Virus record (IMG/VR): IMGVR_UViG_3300050343_000196
Span: 1 to 61,131 of that record
Length of the DNA: 61,131 bases
Reading direction: 5' to 3' (one strand)
From: a virus
Numbering within the stretch: position 1 is the stretch's first letter; each line of letters opens with the position of its first letter. The notes beneath the pieces are model-generated. The model was not told where the DNA came from, searched no databases, and worked only from the letters and a program-made list of their open reading frames with translations. This document shows positions 1 to 6,634 of the stretch, one piece after another. Made by a program: the position numbers and the translations under genes.

Positions 1-66
1 GGTCGGGACGGGGACCGTGGGAGCGGAGCAACACCAGCTCAACGCTCTCCAAATAACCCCGGATCC
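1..66. other. GC-rich left end, no gene
   Basis: The first ~66 bases are GC-rich and contrast sharply with the AT-rich genome that follows. No open frame or known element is seen. Either this is the genome terminus or it is low-quality sequence at the end of a read. The right end (60,940-61,131) has the same odd composition. Confidence 0.4.
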
Positions 67-75
67 TATTTGCTA

Positions 76-108
76 TACGTCTTTAATACGATTCTTTATG
101 ATAATATA
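76..108 (+). promoter_or_regulatory. Phage promoter motif, copy 1
   Basis: TACGT at 76, AATACGA ending at 91 and GATAATATA at 100 match the motif repeated through the + strand block. It lies just upstream of the first small gene. Spacing from TACGT to GATAATATA is 24 nt, one less than in most copies. Confidence 0.75.
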
Positions 109-131
109 TATGAACTTTAAAAATAATTACA

Positions 132-356
132 ATGCAAAAAATTAAATATAATAAATCAAAACAAACTTATACAATTTCAACTTTATCAAAAAATAAACAA
201 ATAATTCAACTTGAAATTCTTACTAAATTAAATAATAAAACTCAAAAATTACTTAACTTATCTAATAAATTTCATACAACTTCATTCTTACCAAACTTTG
301 TAAAAATAAATAATCTTTATTACAAACAAGAATTTGACTTTGACTATGTTGATTAA
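132..356 (+). CDS. Small Lys/Asn-rich hypothetical protein
   Basis: A 74-residue protein rich in Lys, Asn and Thr, with an acidic-aromatic tail (FDFDYVD). It starts after an A-rich leader without a Shine-Dalgarno sequence, as do its neighbours, and sits directly downstream of promoter copy 1. I recognise no family. Because its position is first in the early block, an early host-takeover role is possible but is only inference. Confidence 0.55.
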   Translation: MQKIKYNKSKQTYTISTLSKNKQIIQLEILTKLNNKTQKLLNLSNKFHTTSFLPNFVKINNLYYKQEFDFDYVD

Positions 357-380
357 TTAAAGTTCGGTTCATGAACAACA

Positions 381-427
381 GCGCGTGCTACGGTACTAAG
401 GTGCGGGTTCGACTCCCGCCACGCGTT
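381..427 (+). ncRNA. tRNA-like acceptor/T-arm minihelix
   Basis: Positions 403-419 form a textbook T-arm: a 5-bp GCGGG/CCCGC stem around loop TTCGACT. The next seven bases (420-426, CACGCGT) pair with 381-387 (GCGCGTG), with one G-U pair. Only 15 nt lie between the 5' strand and the T-arm, so there is no room for D and anticodon arms. It could be a tRNA remnant, an attachment-site-like tRNA 3' half, or a real minihelix RNA. No CCA is encoded. Confidence 0.45.
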
Positions 428-448
428 CTAATCTTAAAAACAATTATT

Positions 449-646
449 ATGACTAAACTAGAAAAATTACGCAAGAAAGTAAAACTACAGAATACGTGGA
501 CTAACAAGAGGATCACGTTCGGAACTACGGACAGAATGAAATCCAGTACTAAACCAAGCTATAGCAGAAGCGCACTGTGGACATATCACAATAATAACAA
601 GTACTACTCACACAGTAAGTGGGAAGGTTTAAAAGCTGACGTATAA
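449..646 (+). CDS. Small basic hypothetical protein
   Basis: A 65-residue basic protein with a Lys-rich N-terminus (MTKLEKLRKKV) and a Tyr/Ser/Trp-rich C-terminus. The frame is open upstream to 371, but that start lies inside the tRNA-like element. The ATG at 449 follows an AT-rich leader typical of this phage, so I chose it. No family recognised. Confidence 0.5.
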   Translation: MTKLEKLRKKVKLQNTWTNKRITFGTTDRMKSSTKPSYSRSALWTYHNNNKYYSHSKWEGLKADV

Positions 647-696
647 TGGAAGCTCTGATCTTTCTGCTCCCAGGAGTGGCGTTCATAATTTTGCTA

Positions 697-730
697 TACG
701 TCTTAGCTACGATTGAATAATGATAATATA
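697..730 (+). promoter_or_regulatory. Phage promoter motif, copy 2
   Basis: TACGT at 697, GCTACGA ending at 712, then 9 nt, then GATAATATA at 722. It lies 19 nt before the ATG at 749. TACGT-to-GATAATATA spacing is 25 nt. Confidence 0.75.
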
Positions 731-748
731 AATGTAAAAACAATAACA

Positions 749-918
749 ATGAAACATATACCTAAAAAAGAATTTAATAGATTCTATACAATAATGAAAA
801 ACAATCCAGGAAAATCAGTACTGGAAGTACATAATCTTTATATGAACAAAAAAAAGATATAGCTTTAGAAGCTAATAACCTAATGCCAAAAGAATTACTA
901 ACTAATAAAATAAAATAA
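749..918 (+). pseudogene. Small early protein, frame-broken
   Basis: The ATG at 749 opens a 37-codon frame ending at 862. Shifting frame near 835 restores a longer product that ends with LLTNKIK and a stop at 918, about 56 residues in all. That length and the N-terminal pattern (MKxxxKxxFxxFYxxxxxNP) resemble the gene at 2318-2491, which supports the joined reading. Function unknown. The break is probably an indel error. Confidence 0.45.
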
Positions 919-920
919 CT

Positions 921-1062
921 ATGGAAATGAATAAACCACAAATGGTATGATTACGATAATTTAATGTACTAAGATAAAGACGATTTAGCAAGCTATAATT
1001 GAAATGCAAGAAAAATGATTGCAATATGTCAGTTGACTGAAGTGATAAATACACAATGCTAA
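921..1062 (+). pseudogene. Possible decayed or frame-broken small gene
   Basis: An ATG at 921 follows directly after the previous gene. The coding-like peptide pieces (KWYDYDNLMY, then DKDDLASY, then KMIAICQLTEV) are split by stops and frame changes and end at 1060-1062. This looks like a short gene of about 46 residues damaged by errors or decay. Function unknown. Confidence 0.25.
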
Positions 1063-1082
1063 CAATGATTAAAATAAATAAT

Positions 1083-1301
1083 ATGAAATCAGAATTTAAT
1101 TACTGGGTCGAAGTCAGATGTAATGTTGGCTGGCCCGAAGGAAACTACACAGAAGAACACTACGAGTTTGACACTAAAAAGAAAGCTCTAACCTTTGCTA
1201 GGCAAATGGATAATCAAGCAGATACATATGTACATAATGTGTATGATTACGAAACGGTACAAAGAACATACGACCCGATCGATATAACTCATGAGATGTA
1301 A
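1083..1301 (+). CDS. Small acidic hypothetical protein
   Basis: A 72-residue protein starting MKSEFNYWVEVRC. The frame is open from 1056, but that ATG overlaps the previous stop region, and the ATG at 1083 gives the more natural N-terminus. It contains a KKKALTFARQMDNQADTYV segment reminiscent of short phage proteins that carry a modified residue-pairing helix, but I cannot name a family. Confidence 0.5.
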   Translation: MKSEFNYWVEVRCNVGWPEGNYTEEHYEFDTKKKALTFARQMDNQADTYVHNVYDYETVQRTYDPIDITHEM

Positions 1302-1307
1302 ATGCTA

Positions 1308-1339
1308 TACGTCACGAATACGATTAACTAACGATAATA
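1308..1339 (+). promoter_or_regulatory. Phage promoter motif, copy 3
   Basis: TACGT at 1308, GAATACGA ending at 1323, 9 nt, then GATAATA at 1333. A second partial AATACGA follows at about 1341. It lies between the stop at 1301 and the ATG at 1375. Confidence 0.75.
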
Positions 1340-1374
1340 AATACGATTAATAATAATAACTAAAAACAATAACT

Positions 1375-1629
1375 ATGAATAAAATAACATTAAAAGAATT
1401 TTACAACCGCGCTACTGCAAAAAACATTAAAACAATGCGTGGACACGATGGACCATCACAAGAATGGGATGTATACTTTGATAATAAAAAGATATGTAAC
1501 TGTTGGGATGATTCATACGGAGGTGATTTACAAGTCACAAACTATGACGGTAAAAGTATCGAAGATATATGGAATACAATAGATAAAGACTCAACATGGG
1601 ATCCAGATTATGAATGGCATACTCAATAG
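1375..1629 (+). CDS. Small acidic hypothetical protein
   Basis: An 84-residue acidic protein with many Trp and Asp residues (EWDVYFDNK, CNCWDDSYGGDLQ, WDPDYEWHTQ). It contains a Cys-x-Cys pair. It follows promoter copy 3 and overlaps the next frame by 20 nt. No family recognised; the acidity fits the other early genes. Confidence 0.6.
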   Translation: MNKITLKEFYNRATAKNIKTMRGHDGPSQEWDVYFDNKKICNCWDDSYGGDLQVTNYDGKSIEDIWNTIDKDSTWDPDYEWHTQ

Positions 1630-1948
1630 AGATATTGTACTTGAAGAAGTTAAGTCAAGAACTAGATGGCTTAAAGATCAAAAGAAGGGTGTACTAATAG
1701 GATTTAATAAATCCAACTACGATATAATAGGTTACAAATCTAGTATATTAGATATGCTTAGAAAATCCTTAGAATACCAAAAAGAATATATTAAAATATT
1801 CACTGAAGAAACAAATACAAAAACTGATGGCTTTGTACTTAACTGGCAATATCTTGAGGGATGTGGAATTGATGTCCCTGAGAAATACAGATGGTCAAGA
1901 GCTAAATATGTTAAGCAGGTTCGCGGTGGTGGACCAGTAAATAAATAA
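1610..1948 (+). CDS. Hypothetical protein
   Basis: A 112-residue soluble protein. Its start overlaps the end of the previous gene by 20 nt; a later start is possible. The middle has a helix-rich stretch (YKSSILDMLRKSLEYQKEYI). No family or active-site motif recognised. It belongs to the block driven from promoter copy 3. Confidence 0.5.
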   Translation: MNGILNRDIVLEEVKSRTRWLKDQKKGVLIGFNKSNYDIIGYKSSILDMLRKSLEYQKEYIKIFTEETNTKTDGFVLNWQYLEGCGIDVPEKYRWSRAKYVKQVRGGGPVNK

Positions 1949-2001
1949 TAGTTAGTTTTTAAGTTCATTAATTAGGATAACCCTTAGTAACCCAGAAACA
2001 G

Positions 2002-2016
2002 TATCTCAATGAGATA
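2002..2016 (+). other. Short perfect hairpin in an intergenic region
   Basis: TATCTC and GAGATA pair around a 3-nt loop. The gene-free stretch 1949-2317 holds this hairpin, two promoter copies (2064 and 2133) and a 20-codon ATG frame at 2181-2243 (hydrophobic, doubtful). No tRNA is visible. Confidence 0.3.
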
Positions 2017-2063
2017 TGTAGTCACGGGTGAATGGGCCTAATTATGTATAGCATGTATAGCAA

Positions 2064-2097
2064 AACGTAGGAAATACGGACCCATCCTGATAATATA
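2064..2097 (+). promoter_or_regulatory. Phage promoter motif, copy 4
   Basis: A weaker copy with AACGT in place of TACGT at 2064, AAATACGG ending at 2079, exactly 9 nt, then GATAATATA at 2089. It lies 36 nt before copy 5 in the same intergenic region, so the promoters are in tandem. Confidence 0.65.
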
Positions 2098-2132
2098 ACT
2101 AAGGCTCCTCGCTTCGCTCGGAATTAAAAAGA

Positions 2133-2168
2133 TACGTAGAACGAATACGAATGGACTAGGATAATATA
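2133..2168 (+). promoter_or_regulatory. Phage promoter motif, copy 5
   Basis: TACGT at 2133, GAATACGA ending at 2150, 9 nt, then GATAATATA at 2160. The first element is 2 nt further upstream than usual, while the spacing between the second and third elements is kept at 9 nt. Confidence 0.75.
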
Positions 2169-2317
2169 TATGTAAAAAGTATGACAATAGAAACTTACTT
2201 ATTAATATTATATAGTTACCTAATTTGTCACATTTTTGTGTAAACACAACTTGAGACCTTGATGGTTAAGAAATGAAATAATAAGAACCTTAGACACAAT
2301 GTTAAACCTAGATTAAA

Positions 2318-2491
2318 ATGAAACAACTAACAAAACAACAACTAGAATACTTTTATAGGCTTTATGAATTAAATCCTATGAGCTCAATAATGAGTAGGCT
2401 AATGGATATGACCAACAGTAAAAACCATGCTATACAACTCATGGAACAAGTCGAAGAATATATAACTAAAAAAGATTTAAACGAAATATAA
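2318..2491 (+). CDS. Small hypothetical protein
   Basis: A 57-residue, mostly helical protein with three Met-rich turns (NPMSSIMSRLMDM). Its N-terminus resembles the frame-broken gene at 749-918, so the two may be paralogues. Its stop overlaps the next ATG (TAATG), showing translational coupling. Function unknown. Confidence 0.5.
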   Translation: MKQLTKQQLEYFYRLYELNPMSSIMSRLMDMTNSKNHAIQLMEQVEEYITKKDLNEI

Positions 2492-2637
2492 TGACACAAC
2501 CAGAATTTATAGACGTTTGTACACGTCACGGAGTAGACCAATGGATAGTAATGGATGATTTACTATTGAATGGTAAACAACACCCTCATGATTTAACAGT
2601 TAATGACTTAAATGAATTTATGTGGAGTACGTATTAA
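2491..2637 (+). CDS. Small acidic hypothetical protein
   Basis: A 48-residue acidic protein starting MTQPEFIDVC. The start codon overlaps the previous stop. Its own stop (2635-2637) lies inside promoter copy 6. No family recognised. Confidence 0.5.
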   Translation: MTQPEFIDVCTRHGVDQWIVMDDLLLNGKQHPHDLTVNDLNEFMWSTY

Positions 2638-2661
2638 ATACGATGACAATAGGATAATAAT
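2628..2661 (+). promoter_or_regulatory. Phage promoter motif, copy 6
   Basis: TACGT at 2628, AAATACGA at 2636-2643, 9 nt, then GATAATA at 2653. The TAA stop of the upstream gene lies within the motif. It precedes the ATG at 2677. Confidence 0.8.
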
Positions 2662-2676
2662 ATAAAATAAATAACA

Positions 2677-2841
2677 ATGAAATATACATTTGAAATACAA
2701 TTTAATAAAACAAATACAAAAGTAACAAGTAAACAACCAATAACATTTAGTAATAATTCTAACTCATATGAATTCAAAACTAAAAATGAATTAATTGAAT
2801 TCTTTTCTGAAATCTTTTATTACAATGTTAACCACGACTAA
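2677..2841 (+). CDS. Small hypothetical protein
   Basis: A 54-residue protein of predicted beta-then-alpha character (MKYTFEIQFNKT; later KNELIEFFSEIFYY). Too short for recognition. It starts after an A-rich leader just downstream of promoter copy 6. Confidence 0.45.
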   Translation: MKYTFEIQFNKTNTKVTSKQPITFSNNSNSYEFKTKNELIEFFSEIFYYNVNHD

Positions 2842-2852
2842 AATAAAAACTA

Positions 2853-2978
2853 ATGAATATAAAAGCAATTATATGGAAAGACAAAACTATAACATATAAA
2901 ATAAATAATAAAATAATAACAACTAAAATAAAAAAAACAAAAAAAAAGAAACAAGTAGACATTGGACCGTTGAATTAA
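2853..2978 (+). CDS. Small Lys-rich hypothetical protein
   Basis: A 41-residue, very basic protein with a poly-Lys stretch (KIKKTKKKKKQ). The homopolymer A runs make an indel error possible. No function can be assigned. Confidence 0.35.
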   Translation: MNIKAIIWKDKTITYKINNKIITTKIKKTKKKKQVDIGPLN

Positions 2979-2998
2979 ACGTCGGTTCAAAAAGAAAC

Positions 2999-3478
2999 AT
3001 GGGCAAGCTCAGACACTCTAAAACTTCTGGATATAGATATGCTTACCATGATTTAAACCACGTCAGAGAAAAAATTAAAAACAGATTTGATGGCGGAAGT
3101 GGTAACATAGTTAAAGCTATGTTTGAATTTGATGGTACATACAATGATGAAATCGAAAAATCATTTTATATTGCATTTAGCTTTTATGGTAATATTGAAA
3201 CCTTTAAAGATGAAGATGGAATTGAGGTTGAACATATGCCTTTATCCGATCGAAAAATACTTGAAGATAAATTGACTATACTATGTATGGAACTCGAACA
3301 AGAATGTATTGGTTACAACATTAAAGAGTGGACATCATCAACATTTTATCCAACAGGTAAACAGGATTTAATATACCATCCTAATTATGAAGGTGAGCAA
3401 ATGATATTTGAAGATGAGTACTTTATGACCTTTGGGTATCACAAGCTATCATCTTTTGAAAAATTACATACTGTATAA
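2999..3478 (+). CDS. Hypothetical early protein
   Basis: A 159-residue acidic protein, the largest of the first-block unknowns. It has an N-terminal basic segment (MGKLRHSKTSGYRYAYHDLNH) and an acidic C-terminus. No catalytic motif or membrane segment seen. It heads a closely packed run of small acidic genes (3481-4829), with only 2 nt to the next gene. Confidence 0.6.
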   Translation: MGKLRHSKTSGYRYAYHDLNHVREKIKNRFDGGSGNIVKAMFEFDGTYNDEIEKSFYIAFSFYGNIETFKDEDGIEVEHMPLSDRKILEDKLTILCMELEQECIGYNIKEWTSSTFYPTGKQDLIYHPNYEGEQMIFEDEYFMTFGYHKLSSFEKLHTV

Positions 3479-3480
3479 AC

Positions 3481-3699
3481 ATGGATAAAGAATTAATACA
3501 AATAGAAAAAAATGAGTTGATTGAAACGATCGGTCAACTCATGGCTGAATATACAGTTGATGAATACAGAGACTATACAGGCTCAGTACAAAGTGCTATA
3601 CATTCTATAATTGATGACAGTATTGAAAAACATATCCAGAGAATTGGCGATGAGATTTTATGCAAATATCAATTAGGATACTATAAAGATAATACGTAA
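3481..3699 (+). CDS. Small acidic hypothetical protein
   Basis: A 72-residue acidic helical protein (YTVDEYRDYTGSVQSAIHSIIDDSIEKHI). Its TAA stop is part of the TACGTAAC box of promoter copy 7. Gene and promoter therefore share bases. Function unknown. Confidence 0.55.
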   Translation: MDKELIQIEKNELIETIGQLMAEYTVDEYRDYTGSVQSAIHSIIDDSIEKHIQRIGDEILCKYQLGYYKDNT

Positions 3700-3726
3700 C
3701 AAATACGACAGTAGACCGATAATATA
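3693..3726 (+). promoter_or_regulatory. Phage promoter motif, copy 7
   Basis: A near-consensus copy: TACGT at 3693, AAATACGA at 3701-3708, 9 nt, GATAATATA at 3718. It overlaps the stop codon of the upstream gene and drives 3754-4829. Confidence 0.85.
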
Positions 3727-3753
3727 ATAAATTAATAACTAAAATAAATAAAT

Positions 3754-3936
3754 ATGAAACAAATAGATTTTGAAGATTGCGTCAGTAGTCTTATAGATAT
3801 GATTGAAATGGAAATCTTAGATACAATAGATTTTTATAGAGAATCAAAAGGTTTAGACCTTACAGAAGAAAAACAAATTGAATATACTGAAACTGTATAT
3901 GAAATGATTAGACAACAATTAAAAGAAAAAATATAA
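3754..3936 (+). CDS. Small acidic helical protein
   Basis: A 60-residue acidic, helix-rich protein (CVSSLIDMIEMEILDTIDFY). First gene after promoter copy 7. Similar in style to 3481-3699: short, acidic, ending in a Lys-rich helix. Function unknown; candidate host-interaction peptide. Confidence 0.5.
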   Translation: MKQIDFEDCVSSLIDMIEMEILDTIDFYRESKGLDLTEEKQIEYTETVYEMIRQQLKEKI

Positions 3937-3938
3937 TT

Positions 3939-4211
3939 ATGACTAAATATTCACAACAATACGATAACAAATTGCTTGAAGGTATACTAGACCATATGGC
4001 AAATGAACTAAAATCTGAATTTGGTTTTAGTACTCTTGATGAGGAAGATACATTAGATGTAATTTCATTATTCGTTGATAATCCAGATAAGTATGAAACT
4101 GCTTATTTACATTCAATTGAAACTGAAGATACTGAAGTTGTACCAGCTAAAGAAATGTCTAACGTAGAGATTTTAAAAAATCTTGTAGATTATAATAGAT
4201 ACGATGGATGA
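3939..4211 (+). CDS. Small acidic hypothetical protein
   Basis: A 90-residue acidic protein beginning 2 nt after the previous stop and overlapping the next start by 8 nt. It has a helix-rich N-terminus (LLEGILDHMANELKSEF). No family recognised. Confidence 0.55.
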   Translation: MTKYSQQYDNKLLEGILDHMANELKSEFGFSTLDEEDTLDVISLFVDNPDKYETAYLHSIETEDTEVVPAKEMSNVEILKNLVDYNRYDG

Positions 4212-4584
4212 AGCTAAATACAGATACTGGACAAAAGAGTACTCCGATCATTTAATTGAAGATGTATCAGATGAAATGGTACTTGAATATGAGGAAGGTG
4301 TAGCGGGTGAAGTTGTAAATGAATTTGTAGTTGAGGAAGATTACGTCATGCAATTAATTGAATACTGGGTTGACAATTATACAATGGGCAATAACAAGTG
4401 CAAAGAAATTGTTGACAACCTTGACTATGATATATTTGAAATAGATATGGAATTTGGTACAAGACCTGACTCTTGGAAACAAGCAGGAGTCTGGGCACTT
4501 GACCATGCTATACATACTGACGATAATATACAAGCTATATATAAATTAACTAACGAAAAATTACAAGAGCTATGGAAAAAGTAA
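4204..4584 (+). CDS. Acidic hypothetical protein
   Basis: A 126-residue strongly acidic protein (EDVSDEMVLEYEEGVAGEVV). It overlaps both neighbours (8 nt and 13 nt), so the run 3754-4829 is a translationally coupled operon. High negative charge is common in phage DNA mimics, but there is no specific evidence here. Confidence 0.55.
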   Translation: MDEAKYRYWTKEYSDHLIEDVSDEMVLEYEEGVAGEVVNEFVVEEDYVMQLIEYWVDNYTMGNNKCKEIVDNLDYDIFEIDMEFGTRPDSWKQAGVWALDHAIHTDDNIQAIYKLTNEKLQELWKK

Positions 4585-4829
4585 ATCCTGAAATGGAAGG
4601 CGAAAACTGGAGTGTAAAAAAACACCCAGTACATAAAGATAAATATGTTGCAAGACATATAAATATATGGGGTAGTGAAGCTCATACAGTAGACTCATTA
4701 ATTGAAGCTATGGAGATAATAGATAAATTTAAAAACCAAGAAGATTGGATTTTACAAAAGCGTGAGGAATTTGGTGATTATATGTGGAATAATGATGATT
4801 TCAGAAAAGATATAACCAAAGGTACGTAA
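4572..4829 (+). CDS. Small hypothetical protein
   Basis: An 85-residue protein with a short beta-rich N-terminus (ENWSVKKHPVHKDKYVARHI) and a helical C-terminus. It overlaps the previous gene by 13 nt. Its stop lies inside promoter copy 8. Function unknown. Confidence 0.55.
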   Translation: MEKVNPEMEGENWSVKKHPVHKDKYVARHINIWGSEAHTVDSLIEAMEIIDKFKNQEDWILQKREEFGDYMWNNDDFRKDITKGT

Positions 4830-4856
4830 CAAATACGATAACAAATAGATAATATA
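4823..4856 (+). promoter_or_regulatory. Phage promoter motif, copy 8
   Basis: TACGT at 4823, AAATACGA at 4831-4838, 9 nt, GATAATATA at 4848. Practically identical to copy 7, including overlap with the upstream stop codon. It precedes the KTSC-domain gene. Confidence 0.85.
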
Positions 4857-4870
4857 ATAAACAAAACAAC

Positions 4871-5087
4871 ATGAGAAAAATTAAATACGATTTTATAACA
4901 GTAGACTCAACAGCAATACAATCTATGAGATACTACAAAACAAAGAAATTTATTAGTTAAATTTCAAAACGATACAAATTACTTATACAAAGATATACCA
5001 GTTAGATTGTTTCAAAAAATGAGAAACAGTTATTCGATCGGTAAATTCTTTAACAAACATATTAAAAATAACTTTATTTTAGGTTAG
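4871..5087 (+). pseudogene. KTSC-domain protein, frame-broken
   Basis: The ATG at 4871 reads 29 codons before a stop at 4958. Removing one T near 4950 (TTT to TT after GAAA) restores a 71-residue protein ending at 5087. The restored protein matches the KTSC domain pattern: a VDSTAIQSMRYY start, then LLVKFQND-YLYKDIPV, then YSIGKFFNKHI. KTSC proteins are small and of uncertain role, sometimes linked to RNA or lysyl-tRNA synthetase-like proteins. The break is probably a homopolymer error, though a real pseudogene cannot be excluded. Confidence 0.6.
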
Positions 5088-5102
5088 TTATTTATTTTAG
5101 AT

Positions 5103-5179
5103 GAGCGGGATTTGTCTGGCGGTTTGATTACAAAACGGTGCAATAAAAAGGTAATGCCAGAAGCACCCACATCCTGCTC
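5103..5179 (+). ncRNA. Structured RNA candidate
   Basis: A 9-bp outer stem (GAGCGGGAT with ATCCTGCTC, one G-U pair) encloses an inner CTGGC/GCCAG stem and an inner GTTTG/CAAAC-like stem. It lies in a gene-free stretch just before the tRNA-Met. It lacks a T-arm, so I do not call it a tRNA. It may be a processed leader or an unknown small RNA. Confidence 0.4.
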
Positions 5180-5216
5180 TAATAATATTAGGGTGTAAGT
5201 CCAATGGGCAATCCTT

Positions 5217-5277
5217 AGAGCGAGCAAGTTTAGCACGGTGGTTCAAACCAAGTACGGTACAATTCCGTTACGCTCTT
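5217..5277 (+). ncRNA. Degenerate tRNA-like element
   Basis: Ends pair as an acceptor-like stem (AGAGCG with CGCTCT). A T-arm-like ACGG/CCGT hairpin with loop TACAATT lies just inside the 3' strand. Only about 61 nt are present and no clear anticodon arm forms. It directly precedes the intact tRNA-Met, suggesting a decayed or truncated tRNA cluster. Confidence 0.35.
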
Positions 5278-5285
5278 AAACCTAT

Positions 5286-5357
<72 letters not shown>

Positions 5358-5371
5358 CTAAATTATAAATT

Positions 5372-5557
5372 ATGATGATGTTTTTAAATACAAATGGAAG
5401 GCAAGGTGTAAGTTCATTCAACTTAAACTTTGAATTTACTGATGAGCAAATCAAATTGCTTAAAAAGTATGGCGATCAAATTACAGCTATATATTACAGT
5501 GAAAAAAATAATAAAGGTAAACTAAAAATACAAAAAATTGAATATCCCGAAATTTAA
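5372..5557 (+). CDS. Small hypothetical protein
   Basis: A 61-residue protein beginning right after the tRNA. The middle (FEFTDEQIKLLKKYGDQITAIYY) suggests helix then strand. It overlaps the next frame by 20 nt. No family recognised. Confidence 0.5.
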   Translation: MMMFLNTNGRQGVSSFNLNFEFTDEQIKLLKKYGDQITAIYYSEKNNKGKLKIQKIEYPEI

Positions 5558-5777
5558 TATAACAACAGATGGAGATCTTATTATATATAATTTACATAAT
5601 CAAAACAATAATACTAACCCTAATAATTACTACAGTATGGAATCACTCATGACATATCAAGAGCAAAGAATCAAAGCAATGGAGGAACATATTCAAATGC
5701 TTGAAGATGAATGCAAAGCTTTATATGACCAAATGGATAATTGCAATGGTCAATGTAAATTAACAGTATCAGATTAA
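5538..5777 (+). CDS. Small coiled-coil protein
   Basis: A 79-residue protein with an Asn-rich linker and a C-terminal heptad-like helix (LMTYQEQRIKAMEEHIQMLE), then two cysteines in CNGQC. Coiled-coil assembly is likely; the function is unknown. It ends 2 nt before promoter copy 9. Confidence 0.5.
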   Translation: MNIPKFNITTDGDLIIYNLHNQNNNTNPNNYYSMESLMTYQEQRIKAMEEHIQMLEDECKALYDQMDNCNGQCKLTVSD

Positions 5778-5778
5778 G

Positions 5779-5811
5779 TACGTACCAAATACGAATAACC
5801 TTAGATAATAA
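5779..5811 (+). promoter_or_regulatory. Phage promoter motif, copy 9
   Basis: TACGT at 5779, AAATACGA at 5787-5794, 9 nt, GATAATA at 5804. It lies just before the ATG at 5818, giving a very short leader, and probably drives the genes from 5818 on through the sigma factor. Confidence 0.8.
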
Positions 5812-5817
5812 TAACCT

Positions 5818-5967
5818 ATGAAATTAACAATACTAAATTTTACAACTGGTCATATACATATACATAATGTATCAAGCCAAACAGAAGTTATGAATCATGT
5901 TGATAGTCATTCAGATAAAACATGGATGTTATCAAATGATAAAGAATTTAAAATAATAAACCACTAA
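5818..5967 (+). CDS. Small hypothetical protein
   Basis: A 49-residue protein (MKLTILNFTTGHIHIHNV...), probably a short beta-alpha unit. The stop overlaps the ATG of the next gene (TAATG). No family recognised. Confidence 0.5.
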   Translation: MKLTILNFTTGHIHIHNVSSQTEVMNHVDSHSDKTWMLSNDKEFKIINH

Positions 5968-6461
5968 TGAATATATTTTACTTACACCCAGACCCAGTAA
6001 AAGCTGCTGAATATCATTACAACAGACATGTTGTTAAAATGCCGTTGGAAGCTGCCCAAATGCTTTGTACTGCACATCATGTGATCGGAGAAGATTATGA
6101 GTATGATACTAGTTATGTTCCTTATAAGAAAGCGCATGTAAACCACCCGTCAACAATATGGGTGCGTTCAGGCTTAGACAATTACAATTGGACATATCAG
6201 TACATGATGGCGCTGGGTGATGAGTATACTAACAGATACGGTAGAACGCATCTTACTATTGAAAAGTGTAGAGACGTGCTATACACACCACCTTTATATA
6301 TTGATAATACACCTTTCACACAACCACCTCAATGTATGCCTGATGAATATAAAGTTGAAAATCATTCATCTAAAGCATACTGGAATTATTATATTAACGA
6401 TAAAAAACAAGTAACAATAAAAGATGAGCAACCGCATTTACAAGCACCTAGTTTCATATAA
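5967..6461 (+). CDS. Conserved phage protein of unknown function
   Basis: A 164-residue protein with the N-terminal pattern DPxxAAxxHxxxHVVKMxxEAAQML, followed by a HPSTIWVRSGLDNYNWTYQY segment. I recall proteins with this pattern from many tailed phages, where they carry no firm function; some are labelled as DNA glycosylase or endonuclease-like. The conserved His, Lys and Glu suggest an enzyme or metal site. Translationally coupled to the gene before. Confidence 0.7.
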   Translation: MNIFYLHPDPVKAAEYHYNRHVVKMPLEAAQMLCTAHHVIGEDYEYDTSYVPYKKAHVNHPSTIWVRSGLDNYNWTYQYMMALGDEYTNRYGRTHLTIEKCRDVLYTPPLYIDNTPFTQPPQCMPDEYKVENHSSKAYWNYYINDKKQVTIKDEQPHLQAPSFI

Positions 6462-6523
6462 TATATTTGGAATTAGAGATAAAATAAAAAAACAACAGCA
6501 GAGTAGCAAACCGAATAAACGAT

Positions 6524-6634
6524 ATGCAAAAAAGAGAGTTAAATAGAGTTTTAATTTATATTGGTGTACCCCTTTGGATTATAGCTATATCGTTTATTGC
6601 TCTCTGTATTATAATAAATAATTTATGGTTTTAG
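6524..6634 (+). CDS. Single-span small membrane protein
   Basis: A 36-residue peptide with a basic start (MQKRELNR) and one hydrophobic span (VLIYIGVPLWIIAISFIALC). It overlaps the next gene by 10 nt. A small early membrane protein could exclude superinfection or act in lysis; neither is shown. Confidence 0.5.
   Translation: MQKRELNRVLIYIGVPLWIIAISFIALCIIINNLWF

Noticed and set aside
371-448. Upstream extension of the gene at 449-646
   Set aside because: The first 26 codons cover the tRNA-like minihelix, and the ATG at 449 has the normal A/T-rich leader.
2103-2125. CTCCTCGCTTCGCTCGGAA as a terminator or origin hairpin
   Set aside because: The two arms do not pair fully (a mismatch after two pairs), and no T tract follows.
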